Below are positions 32,372-44,900 of a stretch of 64,000 bases of DNA, in pieces. Location: assembly GCF_963678635.1 (NCBI RefSeq), contig NC_087064.1, positions 83,197,847 through 83,261,846 on the forward strand. Direction: 5' to 3'. The first letter of the stretch is position 1; each line of letters begins with the position of its first letter. The notes under the pieces were generated by a model. It saw nothing but the letters and a program-made list of their open reading frames with translations. It was not told the origin of the DNA and did no database searches. This DNA comes from Symsagittifera roscoffensis. Its lineage: Eukaryota > Xenacoelomorpha > Acoela > Convolutidae. The translations under genes and the position numbers were made by a program.

Positions 32372-32860
32372 TCAAAAAGAGTCTCGGGTACCTAATTCGT
32401 AACAGCTTCTCAGACATTTTGATACATTCAATTGTCTTCCTAAAAGATCTAGTTGCTGAACGTCACGAGGCGATTTGAACAGAATGATGTGTGAAGTTTT
32501 CAATTCAATCGTACGCGACCATTGACTTTGTTGAAACAAGTTATGTTTAACATACATTACATCTATCCCTCCATGTCTACCCGCTGTCGCTAATCTAACA
32601 AATTCCTTGTCCTTATAGATGTCTTCACATTAATCATCGAAAACTAGAAGAACATTTTCTAAATTTCTCAAAGATTCGAATCTGTTCACATTTACTCCGT
32701 GAGAAGACACTTGTTTCTGAGAATGCAGGTTGTATCTCTTTGTAAAGATATAAAACGGTTCCAAATTTAGGGTAAAGTATTTTCCATTAAAATTTTGAAA
32801 ATTAACTCAATTTTCCCGGATCCTGAGGGTCCCACTATCGCCATGAAAACTCTTGTCAAA
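32372..32860 (-). pseudogene. Polinton packaging ATPase (FtsK/HerA-type), disrupted
   Basis: Minus strand. Walker A near 32833-32811 reads GPSGSGKI, with Ile where Thr/Ser normally binds the nucleotide. Walker B near 32653-32633 reads LLVFDD and is followed at once by an in-frame TAA (32630-32632). The C-terminal part 32557-32372 has MYVKHNLFQQSQWSRTIELK, ILFKSPRDVQQLDLLGRQL and TRDSF, typical of Polinton and large DNA virus packaging ATPases. It would pump DNA into capsids. The stop plus altered Walker A make it inactive. The tandem duplication breakpoint falls in its last codons. Confidence 0.78.
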
Positions 32861-33247
32861 GTATCAAACACTTTATTCATATCCTCGGATTTGGTAATAC
32901 GTAACCAACCAAGCCGGCTAAAATCGAAAACCAATTGAAGTTTCTTCGCAACTTAATTTAGTGACAGAAAGTTTGAGAATGCAGAAAGTTAGTAAAATTC
33001 GAATTACTACCATTTGCGCAACAAAAACTACTTCAGATCTTGGCAAAGTTACTTTGTTAAAAAACTTCCAAGATCTTATATCGCTGTTTGTCTCGTTATA
33101 AACAAACTTTGTTACTAATGTCGCGTGAGGTTCATCTACTGCTGTTGCTGTTTCTGAAATTTGAGATCTGATTTATTCTACAGACTGTGTTAGACTTTTT
33201 CTCACTGTAAATGAAGCTTGTAAAAAAAACAATAAAGTGAATTAGAA

Positions 33248-33746
33248 TTATGAACAGTACAAAATTTCATAACGTGTGAAGTTTCTATCATTTATGTCAT
33301 GCATTTCTAGAACAAAGTTTGCTGGGAAATTTGCAGTTTTTTCATAGTACATTATTTTCTTCACAGTATCCTCTTTCACTGTCATCTTAAACTCATCTGG
33401 CAATTCACTGCTGTTTAGATCCATCTGAACTCCTGGTTGACGTTTGGGTACTAAGACTAGTTCGGGAAGATATACTCCTCGCTTGCTGGCTAACATTTCT
33501 GATAAACTTGAATCTCTGGAAGTATACAAATTGATCAATAACTGGAAAAAATCTCTTTAAGGTAGACAACTCTTCTTCGGAAATTATTATTTGCTCCTTC
33601 CTCTGAACAATTTGGCCGCTGCAATCAATACGCTCTATTCTTGTTAATGAAAATTTAATATCACCCTCTTGAGTCATCCACGCAGAAAGCATTGAGTTTG
33701 GTGATAGGTATGTCTCCACTTTCGCTGATCTCTCGCTGTTGTTCAT
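33248..33746 (-). pseudogene. Unrecognised Polinton-flanking ORF, frameshifted
   Basis: Minus strand. 33746-33405 starts MNNSERSAKVETYLSPNSML and contains LTRIERIDCSGQIVQRKE and ISEEELSTLKRFFPVIDQ. At about 33535 the reading passes to 33538-33248 with SSLSEMLASKRGVYLPELVL and KKIMYYEKTANFPANFVLEM. It lies upstream of the ATPase in the same direction and may be the first gene of the element. I do not recognise the family. Combined length would be about 160-170 codons. Confidence 0.5.
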
Positions 33747-33759
33747 TTTTCAACCAATC

Positions 33760-34167
33760 ATAAAAAACCTTGCTTTTCTTCAGGGCACAATGATTCCTGG
33801 AGTTGAAATGAGGTATATGTCTATTGCAACATTGCTAATTTTTGAAAAATAAGTTTTCAACCCGACGACAGCCCAAATCATCTAGGTTTTCAACCTTTCG
33901 GTACAAGTACTTGGCCAAAAATTCTGTCTTTTCTTTTCTTTAAGCGTAAAAAACGGCACCAATATTTCTCAACAAAAACTCTGAAGTATTTGATTCAAGT
34001 TTATGTAAAGGTATTCACCGTTTTCCCAATGGAGACCGTGTAAATAATTTGTTAACCGGTTGCTAGCTTTTTGTTCGAGCTTTGGTAGTATATTGAAATT
34101 CACTGGAGGTAAAAAAAAATGAGTCGGTCGCTAATTCTTCAACCACAAAAGCGTTTTTCTTGTAACA
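33760..34167. other. Right Polinton boundary region
   Basis: No gene seen. The Polinton right end should lie here or just left, since block B of the segmental duplication begins at about 34168. No inverted repeat to the 16.4-16.9 kb side was found by eye. Confidence 0.4.
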
Positions 34168-34850
34168 TCTATTTAGGGGGATAAAACACCGGTTTATCAG
34201 AAATTAATATTTCAGGGCAAATAAATTGACCTAATTGACCAAAAAATTTATCGATACAAAATAATGATTAATGTTTTACGTTAATGCCAGTATAAAATAG
34301 CTGTTTCGTATAAAAACTCTTCTCGTGTCGTGTATTCTGCGCGCTTGTTTGAAACGAATATTTTATACGGATTTAAACTTCAGAATTAATACATGCTTGG
34401 GGAATGCATTCTACGGTAGGTCACTTAGGGGGGTGGAATTGTACAGTTTATCCGACTACTCTGCTTATTGCTCCAACATCCTTGTTTGAAACCAATTATT
34501 AAGCCTATGCTAATGTTAGGCTACTATTTTTCAAAAAGTTCCTTTTTCAATTCAAAAATTACAATTTTTACCAAGAGGACGTGCAATTTTGACATTTCAA
34601 GGCATACTTGTCCTTAGTTTTTTCTGTATTTGGACCAGTACATATCTCTTTGACAATTTAGACCAAGTTGACGGGCTGATAACAATCCAGGATGTTTAAA
34701 TTTATGGATGCATAAGTCATAATTAGACAAACAAGAAACAGTTGTTTCCATAAAATTCCGGAAATTAAACGCATATTTAAGCGATCTAATGGCGGCGTCC
34801 CTCAATCTGGAGGGACCGAATGCTTGAAATATATTTTGGCTTCTGTTCAG

Positions 34851-35185
34851 CCAATCAGAATTGAGTATTCAAAAATCTCAGGGAAATTGCAAAAATCTCA
34901 AAGTAAGCAAATAAAACCAGGCCATTAGTGTTAACATTGACCGATTATATAATGAGCAGATGAATGAAACCTATTATATCTGACATGTTATATCTACATC
35001 TAGTATATTTTTTATATTATCAGTTTCTGTTAACATGGCATTTAGCCAATAGGAACGGTTAGCGATTTTGATTGGTTGAACTTTTTCCAGCCATTTGTCC
35101 CTCCAGCATGAGAACTTTCCCCCGGTCAAATATTTATTCAATTTTATCGTCTTCATTTCTCTCAAAAATTCTGCATTCTGATTGG
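34851..35185. promoter_or_regulatory. Cluster of four CCAAT boxes upstream of the GPCR exon
   Basis: CCAAT or its complement ATTGG occurs at 34851-34855, 35047-35051, 35072-35076 and 35181-35185, in contexts AGCCAATCAG, AGCCAATAGG, GATTGGTTGA and TGATTGGTTG that fit NF-Y sites. All four are kept in copy 2 (51793, 52722, 52746, 52856). About 450 bases separate the last site from the exon's ATG, suggesting a promoter. Confidence 0.5.
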
Positions 35186-35637
35186 TTGAAAATCGCATCG
35201 TTCAATTTGCGAAAAAGCAAACAACCAGTTGAATTTTATCTCTCCTAAGTCAACTTTGGGGGAGAATGTTCACAAGGTCCGGAACGAAGCATGGAACAAC
35301 TTTTGATAACAGAACTCGCGTGATTAACGGCAGTTTATGCCGCAAGAAGTACATTGACCTTTATTCCCAAACCTTTATTAAATTCGTTCACAAAACCCAA
35401 TTTTTTTCTATTGTACGCCTAGCTATCAAACAGAATCTTTTGTTTTCTTTCCCTCATTAGTACAGAATTCAACGAATAACTTCAAAGAGTTCATTGAATA
35501 ACTTTTCTAACAAAAATATTCACCTTAGGGCATCTATTTGTCTATCATTTGCAAAAAGTGTTCTCCTTTTTCGAAGAAGATTATCGCCATATATCTTTTT
35601 TGTGAGAGAAGGGCACATTAAAATTTTGTTCCCTAAA

Positions 35638-35934
35638 ATGACGTTTTTGGACAGAGTTTTTCCAGAGAATGATACACTGGACGAGCCAGAGCAGGAAATG
35701 AACTGGAAGGTTTTGACAACTGCATCTCTTATAGTTGACGTGATCGGCCTCTGTTTCACACTGATGGGTTTTCTGTTCAACTACTTCAGCTTCATCACTG
35801 CAAACCATCTGCCGGAGTCATCGAGTGCTTTTTTGATGAAGTATGTTGCACTGTGGGACTCAATTTCACTGTTCAAAATCGGACTACTGGACAGTGGATT
35901 GACTATCATTGGACTGCAGTGGGAATTGTACTCG
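35638..35934 (+). CDS. First coding exon of a class A GPCR-like gene, copy 1
   Basis: 99 codons from ATG at 35638 to a phase-0 splice donor (TCG|GTAAGT at 35935). The N-terminus carries a sequon NDT (residues 11-13). Residues about 28-53 form a first membrane segment with GFLFNYF, where the Asn sits at the conserved TM1 position. Residues 65-92 form a second with ALWDS, where the Asp fits the conserved TM2 position. This is the first two helices of a rhodopsin-type peptide-receptor-like protein; ligand unknown. The intron begins with the 87-bp minisatellite, and no TM3-TM7 exon is recognisable before or after the assembly gap. The reading frame running on into the array is not an exon extension because of the strong donor. 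A paralogous exon lies at 53325. Confidence 0.72.
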
Positions 35935-35940
35935 GTAAGT
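35935..35940 (+). promoter_or_regulatory. Splice donor GTAAGT, copy 1
   Basis: A consensus 5' splice site after CTCG, preserved in the paralogue at 53622-53627. It sits 15 bases before the first repeat unit. Confidence 0.7.
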
Positions 35941-35949
35941 TCCAGATCA

Positions 35950-38900
35950 AACTCTTATGACACTGACGTGCTGAGTAGCATATTTAGTGGAAGGGGCGAG
36001 GGAGTGAGTGTAGTTCCCCTCCTCCTTCAGGGATTCAACTCTTATGACACTGACGTGCTGAGTAGCATATTTAGTGGAAGGGGCGAGGGAGTGAGTGTAG
36101 TTCCCCTCCTCGTTCAGGGATTCAACTCTTATGACACTGACGTGCTGAGTAGCATATTTAGTGGAAGGGGCGAGGGAGTGAGTGTAGTTCCCCTCCTCCT
36201 TCAGGGATTCAACTCTTATGACACTGACGTGCTGAGTAGCATATTTAGTGGAAGGGGCGAGGGAGTGAGTGTAGTTCCCCTCCTCCTTCAGGGATTCAAC
36301 TCTTATGACACTGACGTGCTGAGTAGCATATTTAGTGGAAGGGGCGAGGGAGTGAGTGTAGTTCCCCTCCTCCTTCAGGGATTCAACTCTTATGACACTG
36401 ACGTGCTGAGTAGCATATTTAGTGGAAGGGGCGAGGGAGTGAGTGTAGTTCCCCTCCTCCTTCAGGGATTCAACTCTTATGACACTGACGTGCTGAGTAG
36501 CATATTAAGTGGAGGGGGCGAGGGAGTGAGTGTAGTTCCCCTCCTCCTTCAGGGATTCAACTCTTATGACACTGACGTGCTGAGTAGCATATTTAGTGGA
36601 AGGGGCGAGGGAGTGAGTGTAGTTCCCCTCCTCCTTCAGGGATTCAACTCTTATGACACTGACGTGCTGAGTAGCATATTTAGTGGAAGGGGCGAGGGAG
36701 TGAGTGTAGTTCCCCTCCTCCTTCAGGGATTCAACTCTTATGACACTGACGTGCTGAGTAGCATATTTAGTGGAAGGGGCGAGGGAGTGAGTGTAGTTCC
36801 CCTCCTCCTTCAGGGATTCAACTCTTATGACACTGACGTGCTGAGTAGCATATTTAGTGGAAGGGGCGAGGGAGTGAGTGTAGTTCCCCTCCTCCTTCAG
36901 GGATTCAACTCTTATGACACTGACGTGCTGAGTAGCATATTTAGTGGAAGGGGCGAGGGAGTGAGTGTAGTTCCCCTCCTTCTTCAGGGATTCAACTCTT
37001 ATGACACTGACGTGCTGAGTAGCATATTTAGTGGAAGGGGCGAGGGAGTGAGTGTAGTTCCCCTCCTCCTTCAGGGATTCAACTCTTATGACACTGACGT
37101 GCTGAGTAGCATATTTAGTGGAAGGGGCGAGGGAGTGAGTGTAGTTCCCCTCCTCCTTCAGGGATTCAACTCTTATGACACTGACGTGCTGAGTAGCATA
37201 TTTAGTGGAAGGGGCGAGGGAGTGAGTGTAGTTCCCCTCCTCCTTCAGGGATTCAACTCTTATGACACTGACGTGCTGAGTAGCATATTTAGTGGAAGGG
37301 GCGAGGGAGTGAGTGTAGTTCCCCTCCTCCTTCAGGGATTCAACTCTTATGACACTGACGTGCTGAGTAGCATATTTAGTGGAAGGGGCGAGGGAGTGAG
37401 TGTAGTTCCCCTCCTCCTTCAGGGATTCAACTCTTATGACACTGACGTGCTGAGTAGCATATTTAGTGGAAGGGGCGAGGGAGTGAGTGTAGTTCCCCTC
37501 CTCCTTCAGGGATTCAACTCTTATGACACTGACGTGCTGAGTAGCATATTTAGTGGAAGGGGCGAGGGAGTGAGTGTAGTTCCCCTCCTCCTTCAGGGAT
37601 TCAACTCTTATGACACTGACGTGCTGAGTAGCAGATTTAGTGGAAGGGGCGAGGGAGTGAGTGTAGTTCCCCTCCTTCTTCAGGGATTCAACTCTTATGA
37701 CACTGACGTGCTGAGTAGCATATTTAGTGGAAGGGGCGAGGGAGTGAGTGTAGTTCCCCTCCTCCTTCAGGGATTCAACTCTTATGACACTGACGTGCTG
37801 AGTAGCATATTTAGTGGAAGGGGCGAGGGAGTGAGTGTAGTTCCCCTCCTCCTTCAGGGATTCAACTCTTATGACACTGACGTGCTGAGTAGCATATTTA
37901 GTGGAAGGGGCGAGGGAGTGAGTGTAGTTCCCCTCCTCCTTCAGGGATTCAACTCTTATGACACTGACGTGCTGAGTAGCATATTTAGTGGAAGGGGCGA
38001 GGGAGTGAGTGTAGTTCCCCTCCTCCTTCAGGGGTTCAACTCTTATGACACTGACGTGATGAGTAGCATATTTACTGGAAGGGGCGAGGGAGTGAGTGTA
38101 GTTCCCCTCCTCCTTCAGGGATTCAACTCTTATGACACTGACGTGCTGAGTAGCATATTTAGTGGAAGGGGCGAGGGAGTGAGTGTAGTTCCCCTCCTCC
38201 TTCAGGGATTCAACTCTTATGACACTGACGTGCTGAGTAGCATATTTAGTGGAAGGGGCGAGGGAGTGAGTGTAGTTCCCCTCCTTCTTCAGGGATTCAA
38301 CTCTTATGACACTGACGTGCTGAGTAGCATATTTAGTGGAAGGGGCGAGGGAGTGAGTGTAGTTCCCCTCCTCCTTCAGGGATTCAACTCTTATGACACT
38401 GACGTGCTGAGTAGCATATTTAGTGGAAGGGGCGAGGGAGTGAGTGTAGTTCCCCTCCTCCTTCAGGGATTCAACTCTTATGACACTGACGTGCTGAGTA
38501 GCATATTTAGTGGAAGGGGCGAGGGAGTGAGTGTAGTTCCCCTCCTCCTTCAGGGATTCAACTCTTATGACACTGACGTGCTGAGTAGCATATTTAGTGG
38601 AAGGGGTGAGGGAGTGAGTGTAGTTCCCCTCCTCCTTCAGGGATTCAACTCTTATGACACTGACGTGCTGAGTAGCATATTTAGTGGAAGGGGCGAGGGA
38701 GTGAGTGTAGTTCCCCTCCTCCTTCAGGGATTCAACTCTTATGACACTGACGTGCTGAGTAGCATATTTAGTGGAAGGGGCGAGGGAGTGAGTGTAGTTC
38801 CCCTCCTCCTTCAGGGATTCAACTCTTATGACACTGACGTGCTGAGTAGCATATTTAGTGGAAGGGGCGAGGGAGTGAGTGTAGTTCCCCTCCTCCTTCA

Positions 38901-41900
38901 GGGATTCAACTCTTATGACACTGACGTGCTGAGTAGCATATTTAGTGGAAGGGGCGAGGGAGTGAGTGTAGTTCCCCTCCTCCTTCAGGGATTCAACTCT
39001 TATGACACTGACGTGCTGAGTAGCATATTTAGTGGAAGGGGCGAGGGAGTGAGTGTAGTTCCCCTCCTCCTTCAGGGATTCAACTCTTATGACACTGACG
39101 TGCTGAGTAGCATATTTAGTGGAAGGGGCGAGGGAGTGAGTGTAGTTCCCCTCCTCCTTCAGGGATTCAACTCTTATGACACTGACGTGCTGAGTAGCAT
39201 ATTTAGTGGAAGGGGCGAGGGAGTGAGTGTAGTTCCCCTCCTCCTTCAGGGATTCAACTCTTATGACACTGACGTGCTGAGTAGCATATTTAGTGGAAGG
39301 GGCGAGGGAGTGAGTGTAGTTCCCCTCCTCCTTCAGGGATTCAACTCTTATGACACTGACGTGCTGAGTAGCATATTTAGTGGAAGGGGCGAGGGAGTGA
39401 GTGTAGTTCCCCTCCTCCTTCAGGGATTCAACTCTTATGACACTGACGTGCTGAGTAGCATATTTAGTGGAAGGGGCGAGGGAGTGAGTGTAGTTCCCCT
39501 CCTCCTTCAGGGATTCAACTCTTATGACACTGACGTGCTGAGTAGCATATTTAGTGGAAGGGGCGAGGGAGTGAGTGTAGTTCCCCTCCTCCTTCAGGGA
39601 TTCAACTCTTATGACACTGACGTGCTGAGTAGCATATTTAGTGGAAGGGGCGAGGGAGTGAGTGTAGTTCCCCTCCTCCTTCAGGGATTCAACTCTTATG
39701 ACACTGACGTGCTGAGTAGCATATTTAGTGGAAGGGGCGAGGGAGTGAGTGTAGTTCCCCTCCTCCTTCAGGGATTCAACTCTTATGACACTGACGTGCT
39801 GAGTAGCATATTTAGTGGAAGGGGCGAGGGAGTGAGTGTAGTTCCCCTCCTCCTTCAGGGATTCAACTCTTATGACACTGACGTGCTGAGTAGCATATTT
39901 AGTGGAAGGGGCGAGGGAGTGAGTGTAGTTCCCCTCCTCCTTCAGGGATTCAACTCTTATGACACTGACGTGCTGAGTAGCATATTTAGTGGAAGGGGCG
40001 AGGGAGTGAGTGTAGTTCCCCTCCTCCTTCAGGGATTCAACTCTTATGACACTGACGTGCTGAGTAGCATATTTAGTGGAAGGGGCGAGGGAGTGAGTGT
40101 AGTTCCCCTCCTCCTTCAGGGATTCAACTCTTATGACACTGACGTGCTGAGTAGCATATTTAGTGGAAGGGGCGAGGGAGTGAGTGTAGTTCCCCTCCTC
40201 CTTCAGGGATTCAACTCTTATGACACTGACGTGCTGAGTAGCATATTTAGTGGAAGGGGCGAGGGAGTGAGTGTAGTTCCCCTCCTCCTTCAGGGATTCA
40301 ACTCTTATGACACTGACGTGCTGAGTAGCATATTTAGTGGAAGGGGCGAGGGAGTGAGTGTAGTTCCCCTCCTCCTTCAGGGATTCAACTCTTATGACAC
40401 TGACGTGCTGAGTAGCATATTTAGTGGAAGGGGCGAGGGAGTGAGTGTAGTTCCCCTCCTCCTTCAGGGATTCAACTCTTATGACACTGACGTGCTGAGT
40501 AGCATATTTAGTGGAAGGGGCGAGGGAGTGAGTGTAGTTCCCCTCCTCCTTCAGGGATTCAACTCTTATGACACTGACGTGCTGAGTAGCATATTTAGTG
40601 GAAGGGGCGAGGGAGTGAGTGTAGTTCCCCTCCTCCTTCAGGGATTCAACTCTTATGACACTGACGTGCTGAGTAGCATATTTAGTGGAAGGGGCGAGGG
40701 AGTGAGTGTAGTTCCCCTCCTCCTTCAGGGATTCAACTCTTATGACACTGACGTGCTGAGTAGCATATTTAGTTGAAGGGGCGAGGGAGTGAGTGTAGTT
40801 CCCCTCCTCCTTCAGGGATTCAACTCTTATGACACTGACGTGCTGAGTAGCATATTTAGTGGAAGGGGCGAGGGAGTGAGTGTAGTTCCCCTCCTCCTTC
40901 AGGGATTCAACTCTTATGACACTGACGTGCTGAGTAGCATATTTAGTGGAAGGGGCGAGGGAGTGAGTGTAGTTCCCCTCCTCCTTCAGGGATTCAACTC
41001 TTATGACACTGACGTGCTGAGTAGCATATTTAGTGGAAGGGGCGAGGGAGTGAGTGTAGTTCCCCTCCTCCTTCAGGGATTCAACTCTTATGACACTGAC
41101 GTGCTGAGTAGCATATTTAGTGGAAGGGGCGAGGGAGTGAGTGTAGTTCCCCTCCTCCTTCAGGGATTCAACTCTTATGACACTGACGTGCTGAGTAGCA
41201 TATTTAGTGGAAGGGGCGAGGGAGTGAGTGTAGTTCCCCTCCTCCTTCAGGGATTCAACTCTTATGACACTGACGTGCTGAGTAGCATATTTAGTGGAAG
41301 GGGCGAGGGAGTGAGTGTAGTTCCCCTCCTCCTTCAGGGATTCAACTCTTATGACACTGACGTGCTGAGTAGCATATTTAGTGGAAGGGGCGAGGGAGTG
41401 AGTGTAGTTCCCCTCCTCCTTCAGGGATTCAACTCTTATGACACTGACGTGCTGAGTAGCATATTTAGTGGAAGGGGCGAGGGAGTGAGTGTAGTTCCCC
41501 TCCTCCTTCAGGGATTCAACTCTTATGACACTGACGTGCTGAGTAGCATATTTAGTGGAAGGGGCGAGGGAGTGAGTGTAGTTCCCCTCCTCCTTCAGGG
41601 ATTCAACTCTTATGACACTGACGTGCTGAGTAGCATATTTAGTGGAAGGGGCGAGGGAGTGAGTGTAGTTCCCCTCCTCCTTCAGGGATTCAACTCTTAT
41701 GACACTGACGTGCTGAGTAGCATATTTAGTGGAAGGGGCGAGGGAGTGAGTCTAGTTCCCCTCCTGCCTTCAGGGATTCAACTCTTATGACACTGACGTG
41801 CTGAGTAGCATATTTAGTGGAAGGGGCGAGGGAGTGAGTGTAGTTCCCCTCCTCCTTCAGGGATTCAACTCTTATGACACTGACGTGCTGAGTAGCATGT

Positions 41901-44900
41901 TTAGTGGAAGGGGCGAGGGAGTGAGTGTAGTTCCCCTCCTCCTTCAGGGATTCAACTCTTATGACACTGACGTGCTGAGTAGCATATTTAGTGGAAGGGG
42001 CGAGGGAGTGAGTCTAGTTCCCCTCCTCCTTCAGGGATTCAACTCTTATGACACTGACGTGCTGAGTAGCATATTTAGTGGAAGGGGCGAGGGAGTGAGT
42101 GTAGTTCCCCTCCTCCTTCAGGGATTCAACTCTTATGACACTGACGTGCTGAGTAGCATATTTAGTGGAAGGGGCGAGGGAGTGAGTCTATTTCTCCTCC
42201 TCCTTCAGGGATTCAACTCTTATGACACTGACGTGCTGAGTAGCATATTTAGTGGAAGGGGCGAGGGAGTGAGTGTAGTTCCCCTCCTCGTTCAGGGATT
42301 CAACTCTTATGACACTGACGTGCTGAGTAGCATATTTAGTGGAAGGGGCGAGGGAGTGAGTGTAGTTCCCCTCCTCCTTCAGGGATTCAACTCTTATGAC
42401 ACTGACGTGCTGAGTAGCATATTTAGTGGAAGGGGCGAGGGAGTGAGTGTAGTTCCCCTCCTCCTTCAGGGATTCAACTCTTATGACACTGACATGCTGA
42501 GTAGCATATTTAGTGGAAGGGGCGAGGGAGTGAGTGTAGTTCCCCTCCTCCTTCAGGGATTCAACTCTTATGACACTGACGTGCTGAGTAGCATATTTAG
42601 TGGAAGGGGCGAGGGAGTGAGTGTAGTTCCCCTCCTCCTTCAGGGATTCAACTCTTATGACACTGACGTGCTGAGTAGCATATTTAGTGGAAGGGGCGAT
42701 GGAGTGAGTGTAGTTCCCCTCCTCCTTCAGGGATTCAACTCTTATGACACTGACGTGCTGAGTAGCATATTTAGTGGAAGGGGCGAGGGAGTGAGTGTAG
42801 TTCCCCTCCTCCTTCAGGGTTTCAACTCTTATGACACTGACGTGCTGAGTAGCATATTTAGTGGAAGGGGCGAGGGAGTGAGTGAAGTTCCCCTCCTCCT
42901 TCAGGGATTCAAATCTTATGACACTGACGTGCTGAGTAGCATATTTAGTGGAAGGGGCGAGGTAGTGAGTGTAGTTCCCCTCCTCCTTCAGGGATTCAAC
43001 TCTTATGACACTGACGTGCTGAGTAGCATATTTAGTGGAAGGGGCGAGGGAGTGAGTGTAGTTCCCCTCCTCCTTCAGGGATTCAACTCTTATGACACTG
43101 ACGTGCTGAGTAGCATATTTAGTGGAAGGGGCGAGGGAGTGAGTGTAGTTCCCCTCCTCCTTCAGGGATTCAACTCTTATGACACTGACGTGCTGAGTAG
43201 CATATTTAGTGGAAGGGGCGAGGGAGTGAGTGTAGTTCCCCTCCTCCTTCAGGGATTCAACTCTTATGACACTGACGTGCTGAGTAGCATATTTAGTGGA
43301 AGGGGCGAGGGAGTGAGTGTAGTTCCCCTCCTCCTTCAGGGATTCAACTCTTATGACACTGACGTGCTGAGTAGCATATTTAGTGGAAGGGGCGAGGGAG
43401 TGAGTGTAGTTCCCCTCCTCCTTCAGGGATTCAACTCTTATGACACTGACGTGCTGAGTAGCATATTTAGTGGAAGGGGCGAGGGAGTGAGTGTAGTTCC
43501 CCTCCTCCTTCAGGGATTCAACTCTTATGACACTGACCTGCTGAGTAGCATATTTAGTGGACGGGGCGAGGGAGTGAGTGTAGTTCCCCTCCTCCTTCAG
43601 GGATTCAACTCTTATGACACTGACCTGCTGAGTAGCATATTTAGTGGAAGGGGCGAGGGAGTGAGTGTAGTTCCCCTCCTCCTTCAGGGATTCAACTCTT
43701 ATGACACTGACGTGCTGAGTAGCATATTTAGTGGAAGGGGCGAGGGAGTGAGTGTAGTTCCCCTCCTCCTTCAGGGATTCAACTCTTATGACACTGACGT
43801 GCTGAGTAGCATATTTAGTGGAAGGGGCGAGGGAGTGAGTGTAGTTCCCCTCCTCCTTCAGGGATTCAACTCTTATGACACTGACGTACTGAGTAGCATA
43901 TTTAGTGGAAGGGGCGAGGGAGTGAGTGTAGTTCCCCTCCTCCTTCAGGGATTCAACTCTTATGACACTGACGTGCTGAGTAGCATATTTAGTGGAAGGG
44001 GCGAGGGAGTGAGTGTAGTTCCCCTCCTCCTTCAGGGATTCAACTCTTATGACACTGACGTGCTGAGTAGCATATTTAGTGGAAGGGGCGAGGGAGTGAG
44101 TGTAGTTCCCCTCCTCCTTCAGGGATTCAACTCTTATGACACTGACAAGCTGAGTAGCATATTTAGTGGAAGGGGCGAGGGAGTGAGTGTAGTTCCCCTC
44201 CTCCTTCAGGGATTCAACTCTTATGACACTGACGTGCTGAGTAGCATATTTAGTGGAAGGGGCGAGGGAGTGAGTGTAGTTCCCCTCCTCCTTCAGGGAT
44301 TCAACTCTTATGACACTGACGTGCTGAGTAGCATATTTAGTGGAAGGGGCGAGGGAGTGAGTGTAGTTCCCCTCCTCCTTCAGGGATTCAACTCTTATGA
44401 CACTGACGTGCTGAGTAGCATATTTAGCGGAAGGGGCGAGGGAGTGAGTGTAGTTCCCCTCCTCCTTCAGGGATTCAACTCTTATGACACTGACGTGCTG
44501 AGTAGCATATTTAGTGGAAGGGGCGAGGGATGAGTGTAGTTCCCCTCCTCCTTCAGGGATTCAACTCTTATGACACTGACGTGCTGAGTAGCATATTTAG
44601 TGGAAGGGGCGAGGGAGTGAGTGTAGTTCCCCTCCTCCTTCAGGGATTCAACTCTTATGACACTGACGTGCTGAGTAGCATATTTAGTGGAAAGGGCGAG
44701 GGAGTGAGTGTAGTTCCCCTCCTCCTTCAGGGATTCAACTCTTATGACACTGACGTGCTGAGTAGCATATTTAGTGGAAGGGGCGAGGGAGTGAGTGTAG
44801 TTCCCCTCCTCCTTCAGGGATTCAACTCTTATGACACTGACGTGCTGAGTAGCATATTTAGTGGAAGGGGCGAGGGAGTGAGTGTAGTTCCCCTCCTCCT

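Larger units (their letters stand above)
28163..32410 (-). repeat. Polinton capsid module, tandem unit 2 (4248 bp)
   Basis: Direct repeat of unit 1 with scattered substitutions. It keeps the major capsid C-terminus (329 bp lost in unit 1) but has lost about 180 bp of the protease including the Cys motif, replaced by about 30 unrelated bases. It begins abruptly inside the plus-strand ORF, joined to the ATPase tail of unit 1 at 28161/28163. Confidence 0.92.
16870..33760 (-). mobile_element. Polinton/Maverick element with tandem-duplicated capsid module
   Basis: Minus-strand remnants of the diagnostic Polinton set: protein-primed PolB, adenovirus-type cysteine protease, hexon-like major capsid protein, pVI-like protein, penton-like minor capsid protein, RVE-integrase C-terminus and packaging ATPase. 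Three plus-strand or unassigned ORFs accompany them. The segment 24110-28162 is repeated directly as 28163-32410. Terminal inverted repeats and the 6-bp target duplication usual for Polintons were not found, so the ends are approximate. Every core gene except perhaps the unit-1 protease is broken, so the element is a fossil. Confidence 0.9.
34168..35949 (+). repeat. Segmental duplication block B, copy 1
   Basis: Matches 51128-53664 in the same orientation, from GGATAAAACACCGGTTTATC through the GPCR exon and splice donor. The main difference is a 732-bp MITE present only in copy 2. A 63-codon minus frame (34614-34805; 51556-51747) is open in both copies with six changes, but this is not above the background similarity, so it is not called a gene. 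Confidence 0.92.

Noticed and set aside
33248-33746. A second PC4-like protein in the minus ORF left of block B
   Set aside because: A vague resemblance in ISEEELSTLKRFF only; no strand pattern matching PC4, so left unassigned.
34614-34805. 63-codon minus frame conserved between block B copies as a small gene
   Set aside because: Six amino-acid changes in 63 codons is no better than the surrounding DNA similarity; no domain or start context supports it.
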